Made by a program: the position numbers and the translations under genes. This document shows, in pieces, positions 1 through 6,782 of a DNA stretch of 6,950 nt. The first letter of the stretch is position 1; every line of letters begins with the position of its first letter. This stretch comes from Pseudomonadota bacterium (lineage in GTDB: Bacteria; Pseudomonadota; Gammaproteobacteria; Burkholderiales; SG8-39), in assembly GCA_003242425.1 (NCBI GenBank), contig QGUL01000094.1, forward strand, positions 1-6,950, in the 5' to 3' direction. The notes beneath the pieces were generated by a model, which searched no databases, was not told the DNA's origin, and saw only the letters and a list, made by a program, of their open reading frames with translations.

Positions 1-792
1 GGCGGGGCGGTACCTGTGTTCCCCGCGCGCGACGTCCAGGAGGAAGCGCGCGAGCAAGGCCCGCCACGGCAGGCGCGGCTGGATGAGCCGGTCGAGCGCT
101 TCCTCGAGGGCCGCGCCCAGACTGCCCACATTGGCCGCTTCGAGCGCCGCCGACGCGAGCCGGTTCCGCCACGCCTCGGCGAGCGCCTCGGCAGGCATCA
201 GCGTGCTGCCGCGCGTGGCAACCTCGTCGAAGCCGTCGCGATGCGCTTCCAGAAAAGCTTCGCCCGCAAGCTGCGTCGCCTCGGCATCGCCGCCGCGGTC
301 GCTTGCGATCGCGGCTTCGCCGCTGCCCGCGCGGCCGAACCAGTGTTCGTCCAGCGTCTCTGCCGGCTCGTCGGGCAGCAGCGCGTAGATTTCTTCGGCG
401 GACAGTCCGCGGAAAGCAGGATCGAGCAAGGCGCCGGGGGGTGGCGCGAAGCCGTCGTCCACCAGCAGTTGATTCACGCAGTAATCGCAGGCGCGGTCCC
501 AGCGCGCGGCCAGACGATGGCCGCGGCGGTGAAAATGCAGCAGCGCGCAATGCAACGCTTCGTGCGCCAGCATGAAGCGCGTGTCGTCGAAGGACAGCCG
601 TTCGATGTAATCGCGGCTGTAGTAGAGCGCGCGCGCATCGGTGGCGATGCTCGCGCAGCGCGGATGCTCGACGAGCGGCAGATGCATCAGCAGCGCGCCG
701 ATGAAGGGCCGGTCGAGGATCAGGCGGGCGCGCGCCGCTTCGAGCTTGCGCCGGACGCGCGCCGACGCGGAGTCGCCCTCAACTGCGCGCAT
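1..792 (-). CDS. DUF2201-type putative metallopeptidase / VWA-like protein, C-terminus cut by window edge
   Basis: The frame is open from an ATG at 792 to the left edge (264 codons, no stop), so the C-terminal part is missing. The start overlaps the end of the MoxR ATPase gene by 14 bases, which points to co-translation. Residues 77-81 read HEALH, an HExxH zinc-site motif, followed by HFHRRGH and by RWDRACDYCVNQLL near 96-109, where D102 may be a further metal ligand. A segment with PPGALLDPAF and GLSAEEIYALLP comes next. This is the pattern of the DUF2201 N-terminal metallopeptidase-like domain, which in full-length relatives is followed by a VWA-like domain; that part would lie outside the window. 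Family members sit beside MoxR ATPases and are presumed to act with them on unknown clients. Protease activity has not been shown for the family as far as I know. The family call is fairly sure, the function is not. Confidence 0.85.
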   Translation of the reverse strand, partial: MRAVEGDSASARVRRKLEAARARLILDRPFIGALLMHLPLVEHPRCASIATDARALYYSRDYIERLSFDDTRFMLAHEALHCALLHFHRRGHRLAARWDRACDYCVNQLLVDDGFAPPPGALLDPAFRGLSAEEIYALLPDEPAETLDEHWFGRAGSGEAAIASDRGGDAEATQLAGEAFLEAHRDGFDEVATRGSTLMPAEALAEAWRNRLASAALEAANVGSLGAALEEALDRLIQPRLPWRALLARFLLDVARGEHRYRPA

Positions 793-1823
793 AGGACAGC
801 AGATCGCCGACCTCCGCGGCCCAGTCGGCGAAGGCCGGCACTTCGTACAGCGGCCGCGGCAGGTTGCGCTGCAGATCGATGACGAGCATCAGCCCGAGCT
901 CGCGCTGCGGAAAACGGCGCGCGTAATCGAGCACGTGCGCCGCCGCCTCGAGCTGCGCCTCGCGCGGCAGGCGCATGACGTGGCGCACCAGCGCCGCCGC
1001 GACGGCGTATTGCATCTCCACCCCGCGCGGCACGCGCTGTTCGCGTCCCGCCGCGATGGCAGCCACATCCGGCAACGCGTCGAGATGCTCCAGGAACGCG
1101 CGGCAGGCGAGCCCCGCAGCCGGGCCTACACAGGCCTTCAACGCCTCGCCCAGGAGCTCCGGCACGTCGGCGAACTTGCGCAGCGCGCGGTCGGCGAATT
1201 CCCACGACCGCGGCGACGGAAAGGCGACCATGTAGCGCGCCGGATCGAAATCGAACAGCAGATCGGGGCGGAAGCGTAGGAAGGCGATGAGCCGCTCGTC
1301 GATGCCCTCGGCATGCGCCCATCGCACCCAGTCGTCGAGGTCCGGTTCGAGCTCGTAATGGGTGAAGCGGTTGGCGAGCGGCGCCGGCATCTGGTAGGTC
1401 ACGCCGCGGTCGCCCTGGCGGTTGCCGGCGGCGAAGATCCCAGCCCGGCGGCACCACATAGTCCCCCAGACGGCGGTCGAGGATCAGTTGGTAGGCCGCG
1501 GCCGTGACGGTGGGCACGGCCGAAGTGATCTCGTCGAGGAACAGGATGCCGCGCTCGCCGTGCCGTTCGGCATCGGGCAGCAGCGCCGGCACCGACCACA
1601 CCACATGGCGGCCGTCGCGGAAGGGAATGCCGCGCAGATCGGTGGGCTCCATCTGCGCCAGCCGGATATCGATCAGTGGCACGCCGTGGCGTTTGGCGAT
1701 GTCGGCCACGATCTGCGACTTGCCCACGCCCGGCGGTCCCCACAGCATCACAGGCGTGTGCCGTCCGCTCGCAACGGCTGCGAACTCGCGTTCCAGCACC
1801 GCTTGGATCTGAGAGGGACGCAA
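779..1823 (-). CDS. MoxR-family AAA+ ATPase, reading frame broken by a frameshift at about 1439
   Basis: The protein begins at a TTG at 1823, with no upstream in-frame ATG or GTG; the next Met lies just before Walker A, too late to be the start. Residues 29-36 are Walker A (GPPGVGKS) and 92-98 hold Walker B (ILFLDE). The frame reads correctly to VVPPGW at residue 128 (codon 1442-1440). It then continues one frame over as IFAAGNRQGDRGVTY, carrying the sensor-1 Asn, and LANRF with the likely arginine finger, down to TGA at 781-779. Only one base (1439) lies between the TGG and ATC codons. Relatives usually have a residue between W and I here, so loss of two bases fits better than gain of one. 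Repaired length would be about 348 residues, normal for this type. MoxR ATPases are chaperone-like and work with VWA proteins, in line with the DUF2201 neighbour. The break may be a true mutation or a sequence error. Confidence 0.88.
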
Positions 1824-1837
1824 GAGAAGGGATTCTC
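1824..1837. repeat. Small inverted repeat abutting the MoxR start codon
   Basis: GAGAA and TTCTC, separated by four bases (1829-1832), form a perfect 5-base inverted repeat directly upstream of the minus-strand TTG start. On the minus strand the left arm, GAGAA, is the only purine-rich stretch that could act as a ribosome binding site, so a hairpin could mask it. Five base pairs with a four-base loop is weak and may be chance. Confidence 0.3.
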
Positions 1838-1876
1838 GAATGACGGACGGAAGCCGCGGCGCGGCCGGTCGTGGGC

Positions 1877-1882
1877 TATCAT
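1877..1882 (+). promoter_or_regulatory. Possible -10 element of the Nudix gene promoter
   Basis: TATCAT matches the sigma-70 -10 consensus at five of six positions and sits in a locally AT-rich patch within very GC-rich DNA, in the divergent intergenic region. The predicted start of transcription would be near 1889, giving a leader of about 24 bases before the ATG at 1913. No recognisable -35 hexamer lies at the expected distance, so the assignment is tentative. Confidence 0.4.
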
Positions 1883-1912
1883 AACATGCACCATTTCCGG
1901 CTTCGACGCGCC

Positions 1913-2440
1913 ATGAAGTTCTGCTCCAACTGCGGCGACCCCGTGGTGCGGCGCATTCCGCCCGGGGACAATCTGCCGCGTTACGTCTGCGACGCCTGCA
2001 GCACCATCCATTACCAGAACCCGCGCATGGTGGTGGGCTGCATTCCCGAATGGGAGGGCCGCATCCTGCTCTGCCGCCGCGCCATCGAGCCGCGTCACGG
2101 CTATTGGACGCTGCCGGCCGGATTCATGGAGAACGAGGAGACGCTGGCCCAGGCCGCGCTGCGCGAGACGCTGGAGGAAGCCAATGCGCGCGTGGAACTG
2201 CATGACGTGTACAGCGTGCTGTCGGTGCCGCACGTGAGCCAGGTGCACGTGTTCTATCGCGCGCGCCTGCTCGATCTGGATTTCCGGCCGGGCGCCGAAA
2301 GCCTGGAAGTACGGCTGTTCGAGGAGGCGGAAGTGCCGTGGGATCAGCTCGCCTTCCGCACCGTGACGACGACGCTGCGCCGCTATTACGCCGACCGCCG
2401 CAACGGCGGTTTCCGCCTGCATACCGAAGACATCCGTTGA
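1913..2440 (+). CDS. Nudix hydrolase with N-terminal zinc ribbon
   Basis: A 175-residue protein. C4, C7, C26 and C29 form a CxxC...CxxC zinc ribbon, followed by IHYQNPRMVVGCIPEWEGR, the usual entry into the Nudix fold. The Nudix box runs from G70 to A92, with G70, E76, R84, E85, E88 and E89 all in place. The late Gly of the consensus is Asn (N91). Such enzymes hydrolyse nucleoside diphosphates linked to another group; the zinc ribbon recalls NADH pyrophosphatases, but the protein is shorter than NudC and the substrate cannot be named. The ATG at 1913 is preferred over a GTG at 1871, because the family starts at MKFCSNCG and the upstream part overlaps the likely promoter. It lies divergent from the MoxR gene and 21 bases upstream of aat, so it probably leads the aat operon. 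Confidence 0.93.
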   Translation: MKFCSNCGDPVVRRIPPGDNLPRYVCDACSTIHYQNPRMVVGCIPEWEGRILLCRRAIEPRHGYWTLPAGFMENEETLAQAALRETLEEANARVELHDVYSVLSVPHVSQVHVFYRARLLDLDFRPGAESLEVRLFEEAEVPWDQLAFRTVTTTLRRYYADRRNGGFRLHTEDIR

Positions 2441-2461
2441 ACGACGGAACACTCGGCCGCG

Positions 2462-3211
2462 ATGATTGCCTGGCTGGACGACACCCAGCGCTTCCCGCCG
2501 CTCGAAGCGGCTTTGCGTGAGCCGAACGGGCTGCTCGCCGTGGGCGGCGACCTCTCGCCGGGCCGCTTGCTGGAGGCCTACAGCCGCGGCATCTTCCCCT
2601 GGTACTCGGACGGCGATCCCATCCTGTGGTGGAGCCCGGACCCGCGCATGGTGCTGTTCCCGGACGAGCTGCGGGTGACGCGGTCGCTCGCCAAGGTCCT
2701 GCGCAACAAAGCGTACGAGGTGCGTTTCGATACCGCCTTCGAAGCGGTCATCGCGGGCTGCGCCGCACCACGCGACGGCGAAGCGGGCACGTGGATTGTC
2801 CCGGACATGCAGGCCGCCTACACCCGGCTGCACCGCATGGGCTACGCGCATTCGGTGGAGACCTGGATCGACGGCAAGCTGGCGGGCGGGCTGTACGGCG
2901 TGGCGCTGGGCAGGATGTTCTACGGCGAGTCCATGTTCACCCGCGTGCGGGACGCCTCGAAGATCGCGCTCTTCCATCTCGTGCGACTGCTCGAGGCGCA
3001 GGGCTACGGCATGATCGACTGCCAGATGGAAACCGCGCACCTCGCTTCGCTGGGCGCGCGGCCCATTCCGCGCACCGAGTTCGCCCGGCGGCTCGCGGAC
3101 TTGATACACTGCGAGGGCGAGGTCGGCCCCTGGACCCACCACGGGCCGATGCACAATGGGGAGCGTATCGCGCCGCGCGAAGGCGCCGAGAACGACCGAT
3201 GTCGAAGCTGA
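2462..3211 (+). CDS. aat: Leucyl/phenylalanyl-tRNA--protein transferase
   Basis: A cytoplasmic enzyme that moves Leu or Phe from its tRNA to proteins with N-terminal Lys or Arg, marking them for ClpS/ClpAP. At 249 residues it is close to the normal length of about 230-250. Family motifs appear in order: [26 protein letters not shown] (22-47), WWSPDPR (56-62), TWI (110-112), HSVE (130-133), [16 protein letters not shown] (142-157) and a DCQ near 186-188, part of the tRNA/peptide site in characterised enzymes. The start at 2462 gives the family's usual N-terminus (IAWLDD...FPPLEAAL). It follows the Nudix gene by 21 bases and has only a weak ribosome binding site. Its last 13 bases overlap the start of bpt, the partner enzyme of the same degradation pathway. 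The C-terminal tail after about residue 232 is unlike the conserved core and may be shaped by the overlap. Confidence 0.97.
   Translation: MIAWLDDTQRFPPLEAALREPNGLLAVGGDLSPGRLLEAYSRGIFPWYSDGDPILWWSPDPRMVLFPDELRVTRSLAKVLRNKAYEVRFDTAFEAVIAGCAAPRDGEAGTWIVPDMQAAYTRLHRMGYAHSVETWIDGKLAGGLYGVALGRMFYGESMFTRVRDASKIALFHLVRLLEAQGYGMIDCQMETAHLASLGARPIPRTEFARRLADLIHCEGEVGPWTHHGPMHNGERIAPREGAENDRCRS
3105..3110 (+). promoter_or_regulatory. Possible internal -10 element upstream of bpt
   Basis: TACACT (within TTGATACACT) matches the -10 consensus at four of six positions and is an AT-rich spot inside the 3' part of aat, about 90 bases before the bpt start. No matching -35 element is visible. It could give bpt some independent transcription, or may simply encode the aat residues LIHC. 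Confidence 0.2.
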
Positions 3212-3948
3212 ACGATCTGCCCCACGCCGTCCTGCAGTTCTACGTGACGGCGCCCTACCCGTGCAGCTACCTGGACGGCCGGCTGGCACGCTCCCAGGTC
3301 GCGACGCCCAGCCACCTCATCGGCAACGAGCTCTACGGCCAGCTCGTACGCCTCGGCTTCCGCCGCAGCGGCATCTTCACCTACCGGCCCTATTGCGACG
3401 CCTGCCGCGCCTGCGTGCCGGTGCGCATTCCCGTGGACCGCTTCACGCCCGCGCGCTATCAGCGGCGCGCCCTCAAACGCCACGAACACCTGCAGGCCAC
3501 CACGCTGGGCCTGCGCTTCCGCGCCGAGCACTACGCGCTTTATCTGCGCTATCAGGCCACGCGCCACGCCGGCGGCGGCATGGACCAGGACAGCCGCGAC
3601 CAGTACTCGCACTTCCTGCTGCAAAGCCGCGTCAACACCCGGCTGATCGAATTCCGCGACCAGGGCCGGCTCGCCATGGTGAGCATCGTCGATTACCTCG
3701 ACGACGGCCTGTCCTCGGTCTACACCTTCTTCGATCCGGACATCCCCGGCGCGAGCCTCGGCACCTACAACATCCTCTGGCAGATCGAGCAGTGCCGCGC
3801 GCTCGGCCTGCCCTACCTCTATCTCGGCTACTGGATCCGCGACAGCCGCAAGATGGCCTACAAGGCGCGCTTCCGTCCCATCGAAGGCCTCATCGGCGGC
3901 GAATGGCGCGAGCTGAGCGAAGCCGACATGGCAGGCGCGGGACTCTAG
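3199..3948 (+). CDS. bpt: Aspartate/glutamate leucyltransferase (arginyltransferase family)
   Basis: A 249-residue protein of the ATE/Bpt family, close to the usual length. The N-terminal domain has C22 (APYPCSYL) and the cluster [12 protein letters not shown] with C66, C69 and C72, the conserved cysteine set of the family. Then come ALKRHEHL (91-98), YLRYQATRH (115-123), the conserved [17 protein letters not shown] (164-180), [12 protein letters not shown] (186-197) and [17 protein letters not shown] (206-222). Bacterial members transfer Leu from Leu-tRNA to N-terminal Asp or Glu, feeding ClpS/ClpAP; older annotation calls them Ate. The ATG at 3199 lies inside the end of aat (13-base overlap), consistent with translational coupling, and gives the usual [12 protein letters not shown] N-terminus. 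Choice of Leu rather than Arg as substrate is inferred from the family, not from a residue I can point to. Confidence 0.97.
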   Translation: MSKLNDLPHAVLQFYVTAPYPCSYLDGRLARSQVATPSHLIGNELYGQLVRLGFRRSGIFTYRPYCDACRACVPVRIPVDRFTPARYQRRALKRHEHLQATTLGLRFRAEHYALYLRYQATRHAGGGMDQDSRDQYSHFLLQSRVNTRLIEFRDQGRLAMVSIVDYLDDGLSSVYTFFDPDIPGASLGTYNILWQIEQCRALGLPYLYLGYWIRDSRKMAYKARFRPIEGLIGGEWRELSEADMAGAGL

Positions 3949-3971
3949 CGGGCCGTACGCAGCGCGGGTGT

Positions 3972-3977
3972 TAAACT
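3972..3977 (+). promoter_or_regulatory. Possible -10 element of a pyrD promoter
   Basis: TAAACT matches four of six -10 positions and lies in the 37-base gap between bpt and pyrD. Transcription would begin around 3984-3986, at or next to the pyrD ATG, which would make this mRNA leaderless or nearly so. No Shine-Dalgarno sequence is visible before the ATG, and no good -35 hexamer is present. Confidence 0.35.
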
Positions 3978-3985
3978 CGCGCCCC

Positions 3986-4993
3986 ATGCTGTACGCCCTG
4001 GCACGACCCTTCCTCTTCCGTCTCGATCCGGAAACCGCGCACGAGCTGGCGCTGTGTTCCTCCGATCTGCTCGCGCGCCTGCCCGGCGTGCCGGGCAAAG
4101 CCCTGACGGGCCGCAAAGTGCGGGCGATGGGACTGGAATTCCCCAACCCGGTGGGACTGGCCGCCGGACTGGACAAGAACGGCGCCCACATCGACGGCCT
4201 TGCCGCGCTCGGCTTCGGTTTCATCGAAGTCGGCACGGTGACGCCGCGCCCGCAGCCCGGCAACCCCAAGCCCCGCCTGTTCCGTCTGCCCGAAGCGCGC
4301 GCGATCATCAACCGCATGGGCTTCAACAACGAGGGCGTCGAACGTCTGGTGGAGAACGTGCGCCGGGCGCGCTACGACGGCATCCTCGGCATCAACATCG
4401 GCAAGAACTTCGATACGCCGGTGGAACGTGCCGCCGACGACTATGTCGCCTGTCTGGAGAAGGTGTACGAGGTGGCGAGCTACGTCACCATCAACATCTC
4501 CTCGCCCAACACCAAGAACCTGCGGCAGCTGCAGCAGGCCGACGAGCTCTCGGCACTGCTGGAGCGCATCACCCGCACGCGTGAAAGCCTCGCGCAGCGC
4601 TTCAAGAAGCGCGTGCCCCTGGCGGTGAAGATCGCGCCGGATCTGGACGACGAAGGCCTTGAGGCGATCGCGGAAGCCCTGCGCCGCTACGGCATCGACG
4701 CGGTCATCGCCACCAACACCACGCTCTCGCGCGAGGAAGTGAAGGGGCTCCCGCATGCCGAGGAAACCGGCGGGCTGTCGGGCGCGCCGCTCACCGCACG
4801 CTCGACCGCGATCGTGCGCAAGCTGCACGCGCTGCTCGGCGACGAGATTCCCATCATCGGCGTCGGCGGCATCATGAGCGGCGCCGACGCGGCGGAGAAA
4901 CTCGCCGCCGGCGCAACGCTCGTACAGCTCTACAGCGGTCTGATCTATCGCGGCCCGGAACTGGTCACCGAAGCGGTCGAAGCCACTCGATGA
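3986..4993 (+). CDS. pyrD: Dihydroorotate dehydrogenase (quinone), class 2
   Basis: Oxidises dihydroorotate to orotate in pyrimidine synthesis and passes electrons through FMN to membrane quinone. At 335 residues it matches class 2 enzymes (E. coli about 336). The N-terminal segment ([20 protein letters not shown]) is the short helical extension of class 2 that docks on the membrane and receives quinone. K64 lies in [13 protein letters not shown], the FMN site; [18 protein letters not shown] (83-100) is a family signature; [11 protein letters not shown] (170-180) carries S173, the expected catalytic serine of class 2; NTTL (244-247) contacts substrate and flavin; and [11 protein letters not shown] (292-302) with YSGLIYRGP (316-324) binds the FMN phosphate. 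A GTG at 3968 is also in frame, but the ATG at 3986 gives the family N-terminus. The stop overlaps the next gene's start (ATGA), suggesting coupled translation with the ferredoxin gene. Confidence 0.98.
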   Translation: MLYALARPFLFRLDPETAHELALCSSDLLARLPGVPGKALTGRKVRAMGLEFPNPVGLAAGLDKNGAHIDGLAALGFGFIEVGTVTPRPQPGNPKPRLFRLPEARAIINRMGFNNEGVERLVENVRRARYDGILGINIGKNFDTPVERAADDYVACLEKVYEVASYVTINISSPNTKNLRQLQQADELSALLERITRTRESLAQRFKKRVPLAVKIAPDLDDEGLEAIAEALRRYGIDAVIATNTTLSREEVKGLPHAEETGGLSGAPLTARSTAIVRKLHALLGDEIPIIGVGGIMSGADAAEKLAAGATLVQLYSGLIYRGPELVTEAVEATR

Positions 4994-5610
4994 ACACAGA
5001 GCGCCTCGTCGCCGAGATCGACGCCCTGCTGCCGCAAACCCAGTGCACCAAGTGCGGCTATGCGGGCTGCGAGCCCTACGCGCGCGCCATCGCCGCGGGC
5101 GAAGCGGACATCAACCGCTGTCCGCCGGGCGGTGCGGCGGGCATCGCCGCGCTGGCCGCCCTGCTCGGCCGCGCGCCCGTTCCGCTCGACACCAGCCGCG
5201 GCACCGAACGGCCGCGCCACGCCGCGTATATCGACGAAGCGCGCTGCATCGGCTGCACGCTCTGCATCCAGGCCTGTCCCGTCGACGCCATCGTCGGCGC
5301 GCCGAAGCAGTTGCATACGGTGGTCGCAGAACTTTGCAGTGGCTGCGATCTGTGCGTGCCGCGCTGCCCGGTCGATTGCATCGACATGCGCCCCTACCCG
5401 GCCGCCTGGACCCGCGCCGACGCCGACGCGGCACGCGCGCGCCTGCACCGCCGCCGCGCACGACTGGAACGCGACAAGGCCGAACGCGAGGCGCGCCTCG
5501 CCGAAGCCGCGCTCGCCAAAGCCGGTGAAGCGGAAACGCGTCAGGCTTTCATCCGTGCCGCCATGGAACGCGCGCGGGCGCGCCGCGCCGCCGCCTCGGG
5601 AAACCGATGA
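4990..5610 (+). CDS. rnfB: Soluble RnfB-like iron-sulfur protein
   Basis: A 206-residue protein predicted to bind three [4Fe-4S] clusters. An Fe-S domain of the RnfB type has C19, C22, C27 and C44 ([14 protein letters not shown]...NRCPPGG). Two ferredoxin motifs follow: C86-C89-C92-C96 ([12 protein letters not shown]) and C116-C119-C122-C126 ([12 protein letters not shown]). Canonical RnfB/RsxB carries an N-terminal membrane helix; here the first 18 residues ([16 protein letters not shown]) have none, so it should be cytoplasmic. From about residue 140 a charged Ala/Arg/Glu-rich tail follows, probably a long helix or coiled coil. No other rnf subunit gene is in the window. It overlaps pyrD before it and nth after it by ATGA junctions. 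It is an orphan electron carrier; partners are unknown. The family placement is firm, while the symbol rnfB is by similarity only and does not imply an Rnf complex. Confidence 0.9.
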   Translation: MNTERLVAEIDALLPQTQCTKCGYAGCEPYARAIAAGEADINRCPPGGAAGIAALAALLGRAPVPLDTSRGTERPRHAAYIDEARCIGCTLCIQACPVDAIVGAPKQLHTVVAELCSGCDLCVPRCPVDCIDMRPYPAAWTRADADAARARLHRRRARLERDKAEREARLAEAALAKAGEAETRQAFIRAAMERARARRAAASGNR

Positions 5611-6287
5611 ACGCCGCGAAGCGAGCCGAAATTTTCGCGCGCTTCCAGGCCGCGAATCCCTCGCCCACCACGGAGCTGGAGTACCGCACGCCCTTCGAGC
5701 TGCTGGTGGCCGTGATCCTAAGCGCGCAGGCGACCGACAAAAGCGTCAACATCGCCACACGCAAGCTCTTCCCTGTGGCCAACACGCCACAGGCGATCTA
5801 CGCGCTCGGCTACGAGGGGCTGGTGCCCTACATCCGCACCATCGGCCTCTACCGTACCAAGGCGAAGAACATCATCGAGACCTGCCGCCTGCTGCTGGAA
5901 AAGCACGGCGGCGAGGTGCCGGCCGAACGCGAAGCGTTGGAAGCGCTGCCCGGTGTCGGCCGCAAGACCGCCAACGTGATCCTCAACACCGTGTTCGGCC
6001 AGCCCACCATCGCTGTGGACACGCACATCTTCCGGGTCGCGAACCGCACCGGCCTCGCGCCGGGCAAGGACGTCCTGGAAGTGGAGCGCAAGCTGATGAA
6101 ATGCGTGCCGGAGGAATACCGGCTGCACGCGCATCACTGGCTCATTCTGCACGGCCGCTACGTCTGCAGGGCGCAGAAGCCCGACTGCCCGCGCTGCCTG
6201 ATCCGCGACCTGTGCGAATACAAGGCGAAGACGGCCGCCGAACCGAGGGCTGTGCCGCAACGGCGTAGAATCGGTGTTCGAGCCTGA
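5607..6287 (+). CDS. nth: Endonuclease III, DNA glycosylase/AP lyase
   Basis: Base-excision repair enzyme that removes oxidised pyrimidines and cleaves at the abasic site. The 226-residue protein aligns with E. coli Nth (211) with key residues at the same numbers: helix-hairpin-helix [13 protein letters not shown] (114-126) with catalytic K120, and VDTHIFRV (137-144) with D138. C187, C194, C197 and C203 form the C-x6-C-x2-C-x5-C [4Fe-4S] loop. [17 protein letters not shown] (32-48) is the usual N-terminal signature. The start ATG overlaps the rnfB-like stop as ATGA. About 20 residues beyond the cluster loop (to RRRIGVRA) form a basic tail not found in E. coli; the DNA coding for it also holds a -10-like hexamer for the next gene. 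All expected catalytic residues are present, so it should be active. Confidence 0.98.
   Translation: MNAAKRAEIFARFQAANPSPTTELEYRTPFELLVAVILSAQATDKSVNIATRKLFPVANTPQAIYALGYEGLVPYIRTIGLYRTKAKNIIETCRLLLEKHGGEVPAEREALEALPGVGRKTANVILNTVFGQPTIAVDTHIFRVANRTGLAPGKDVLEVERKLMKCVPEEYRLHAHHWLILHGRYVCRAQKPDCPRCLIRDLCEYKAKTAAEPRAVPQRRRIGVRA
6266..6271 (+). promoter_or_regulatory. Possible -10 element of the DUF1841 gene
   Basis: TAGAAT matches the -10 consensus at five of six positions, inside the last codons of nth. Transcription would start near 6278, giving a leader of about 22 bases before the ATG at 6301; GAAAG at 6285-6289 could serve as ribosome binding site. No clear -35 hexamer is seen. Confidence 0.4.
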
Positions 6288-6300
6288 AAGCCCGTCCCCC

Positions 6301-6723
6301 ATGTTCAATCCCACCCGCGAACAGGTCCGGCAGTTCTTCTTCGACGCCTGGCGCAAGTACCGCCAGGGTGCGCCGCTGGAAGGGCTGGAGACCGTCGCCG
6401 TCGAAGTCGCGCTCATGCACCCCGAATACCACGAGGTGCTCGACCAGCCCGAGCGCTATATCGACCGCCAGTACACGCCCGAGGAAGGGCAGATGAACCC
6501 CTTCCTGCACATGAGCCTGCACGTGGCGATCGCAGAACAGCTCTCCATCGACCAGCCGCCCGGCATCCGCGCGGAATTCGAACGCCTCGTGCGCGCGCGC
6601 GGCGACCGCCACGAAGCGCTGCATGATGTCCTGGAATGCTTGGGCGAGATCGTCTGGCGGGCGCAGCGCGACCGCACGCCCCCGGACGGCGAGGCCTATC
6701 TGGAATGCCTGCGCCGGCGTTGA
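6301..6723 (+). CDS. DUF1841 family protein
   Basis: A 140-residue soluble protein of unknown function. It opens with MFNPTREQVRQFFFDAWRKY, then has EVALMHPEYHEVLD (35-48), NPFLHMSLHVAIAEQ (66-80), and a C-terminal DRHEALHDVLECLGEIVWRAQRD (102-124). This layout fits DUF1841, a family I know from beta- and gammaproteobacteria. H70, H74, H104 and H108 with E105 suggest a possible metal or helical-bundle site, although no function is established. I see no signal peptide, membrane helix or Cys cluster. The ATG at 6301 is preferred to a GTG at 6274, since the family begins at MFNP and the upstream part overlaps nth. It stands 13 bases after the nth stop and directly before the terminator, so it is the last gene of the run. 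Confidence 0.9.
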   Translation: MFNPTREQVRQFFFDAWRKYRQGAPLEGLETVAVEVALMHPEYHEVLDQPERYIDRQYTPEEGQMNPFLHMSLHVAIAEQLSIDQPPGIRAEFERLVRARGDRHEALHDVLECLGEIVWRAQRDRTPPDGEAYLECLRRR

Positions 6724-6740
6724 GCCGGACGCACCAAAGA

Positions 6741-6768
6741 AAAAATCCCCGCCGAGGCGGGGATTTTT
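6741..6768. terminator. Bidirectional Rho-independent terminator
   Basis: A perfect 12-base-pair stem (6741-6752 with 6757-6768) with a four-base loop CGAG. The stem has a GC-rich core of CCCCGC/GCGGGG and ends in five A on the left and five T on the right, so it works for transcripts from either side. It lies 17 bases after the DUF1841 stop and 14 bases beyond the stop of the convergent cytochrome gene, ending both units. Confidence 0.93.
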
Positions 6769-6782
6769 CGTTTCGAGGCGGC

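Noticed and set aside
16..882. A 288-codon plus-strand open frame at the left end
   Set aside because: The opposite strand encodes the DUF2201 protein with clear HEALH and WDRACDYCVNQLL motifs; the plus-strand reading has antisense composition and no domain.
1824..1912. Riboswitch or small RNA in the divergent intergenic region
   Set aside because: Only 89 bases, with no extended stem structure beyond the 5-base repeat and no terminator-like element; nothing supports an RNA gene.
1748..3289. A 513-codon open frame on the minus strand, antisense to the Nudix and aat genes
   Set aside because: It mirrors well-identified plus-strand genes, has His/Arg/Gln/Val-rich low-complexity composition typical of antisense frames in GC-rich DNA, and shows no recognisable domain.
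3004..4329. A 441-codon open frame on the minus strand, antisense to bpt and pyrD
   Set aside because: Same reasoning: it lies fully over conserved coding sequence and carries no family motif.
4990..5610. Possibility that the rnfB-like gene is part of an Rnf electron-transport complex
   Set aside because: No rnfA, C, D, G or E gene lies in the window and the membrane helix of canonical RnfB is absent, so membership in a complex is not supported here.
550..6624. The same pentapeptide HEALH in the DUF2201 protein (550-564) and in the DUF1841 protein (6610-6624)
   Set aside because: Surrounding sequences and lengths differ completely; common Ala/Leu/Glu residues make the match likely to be chance, not a shared domain.
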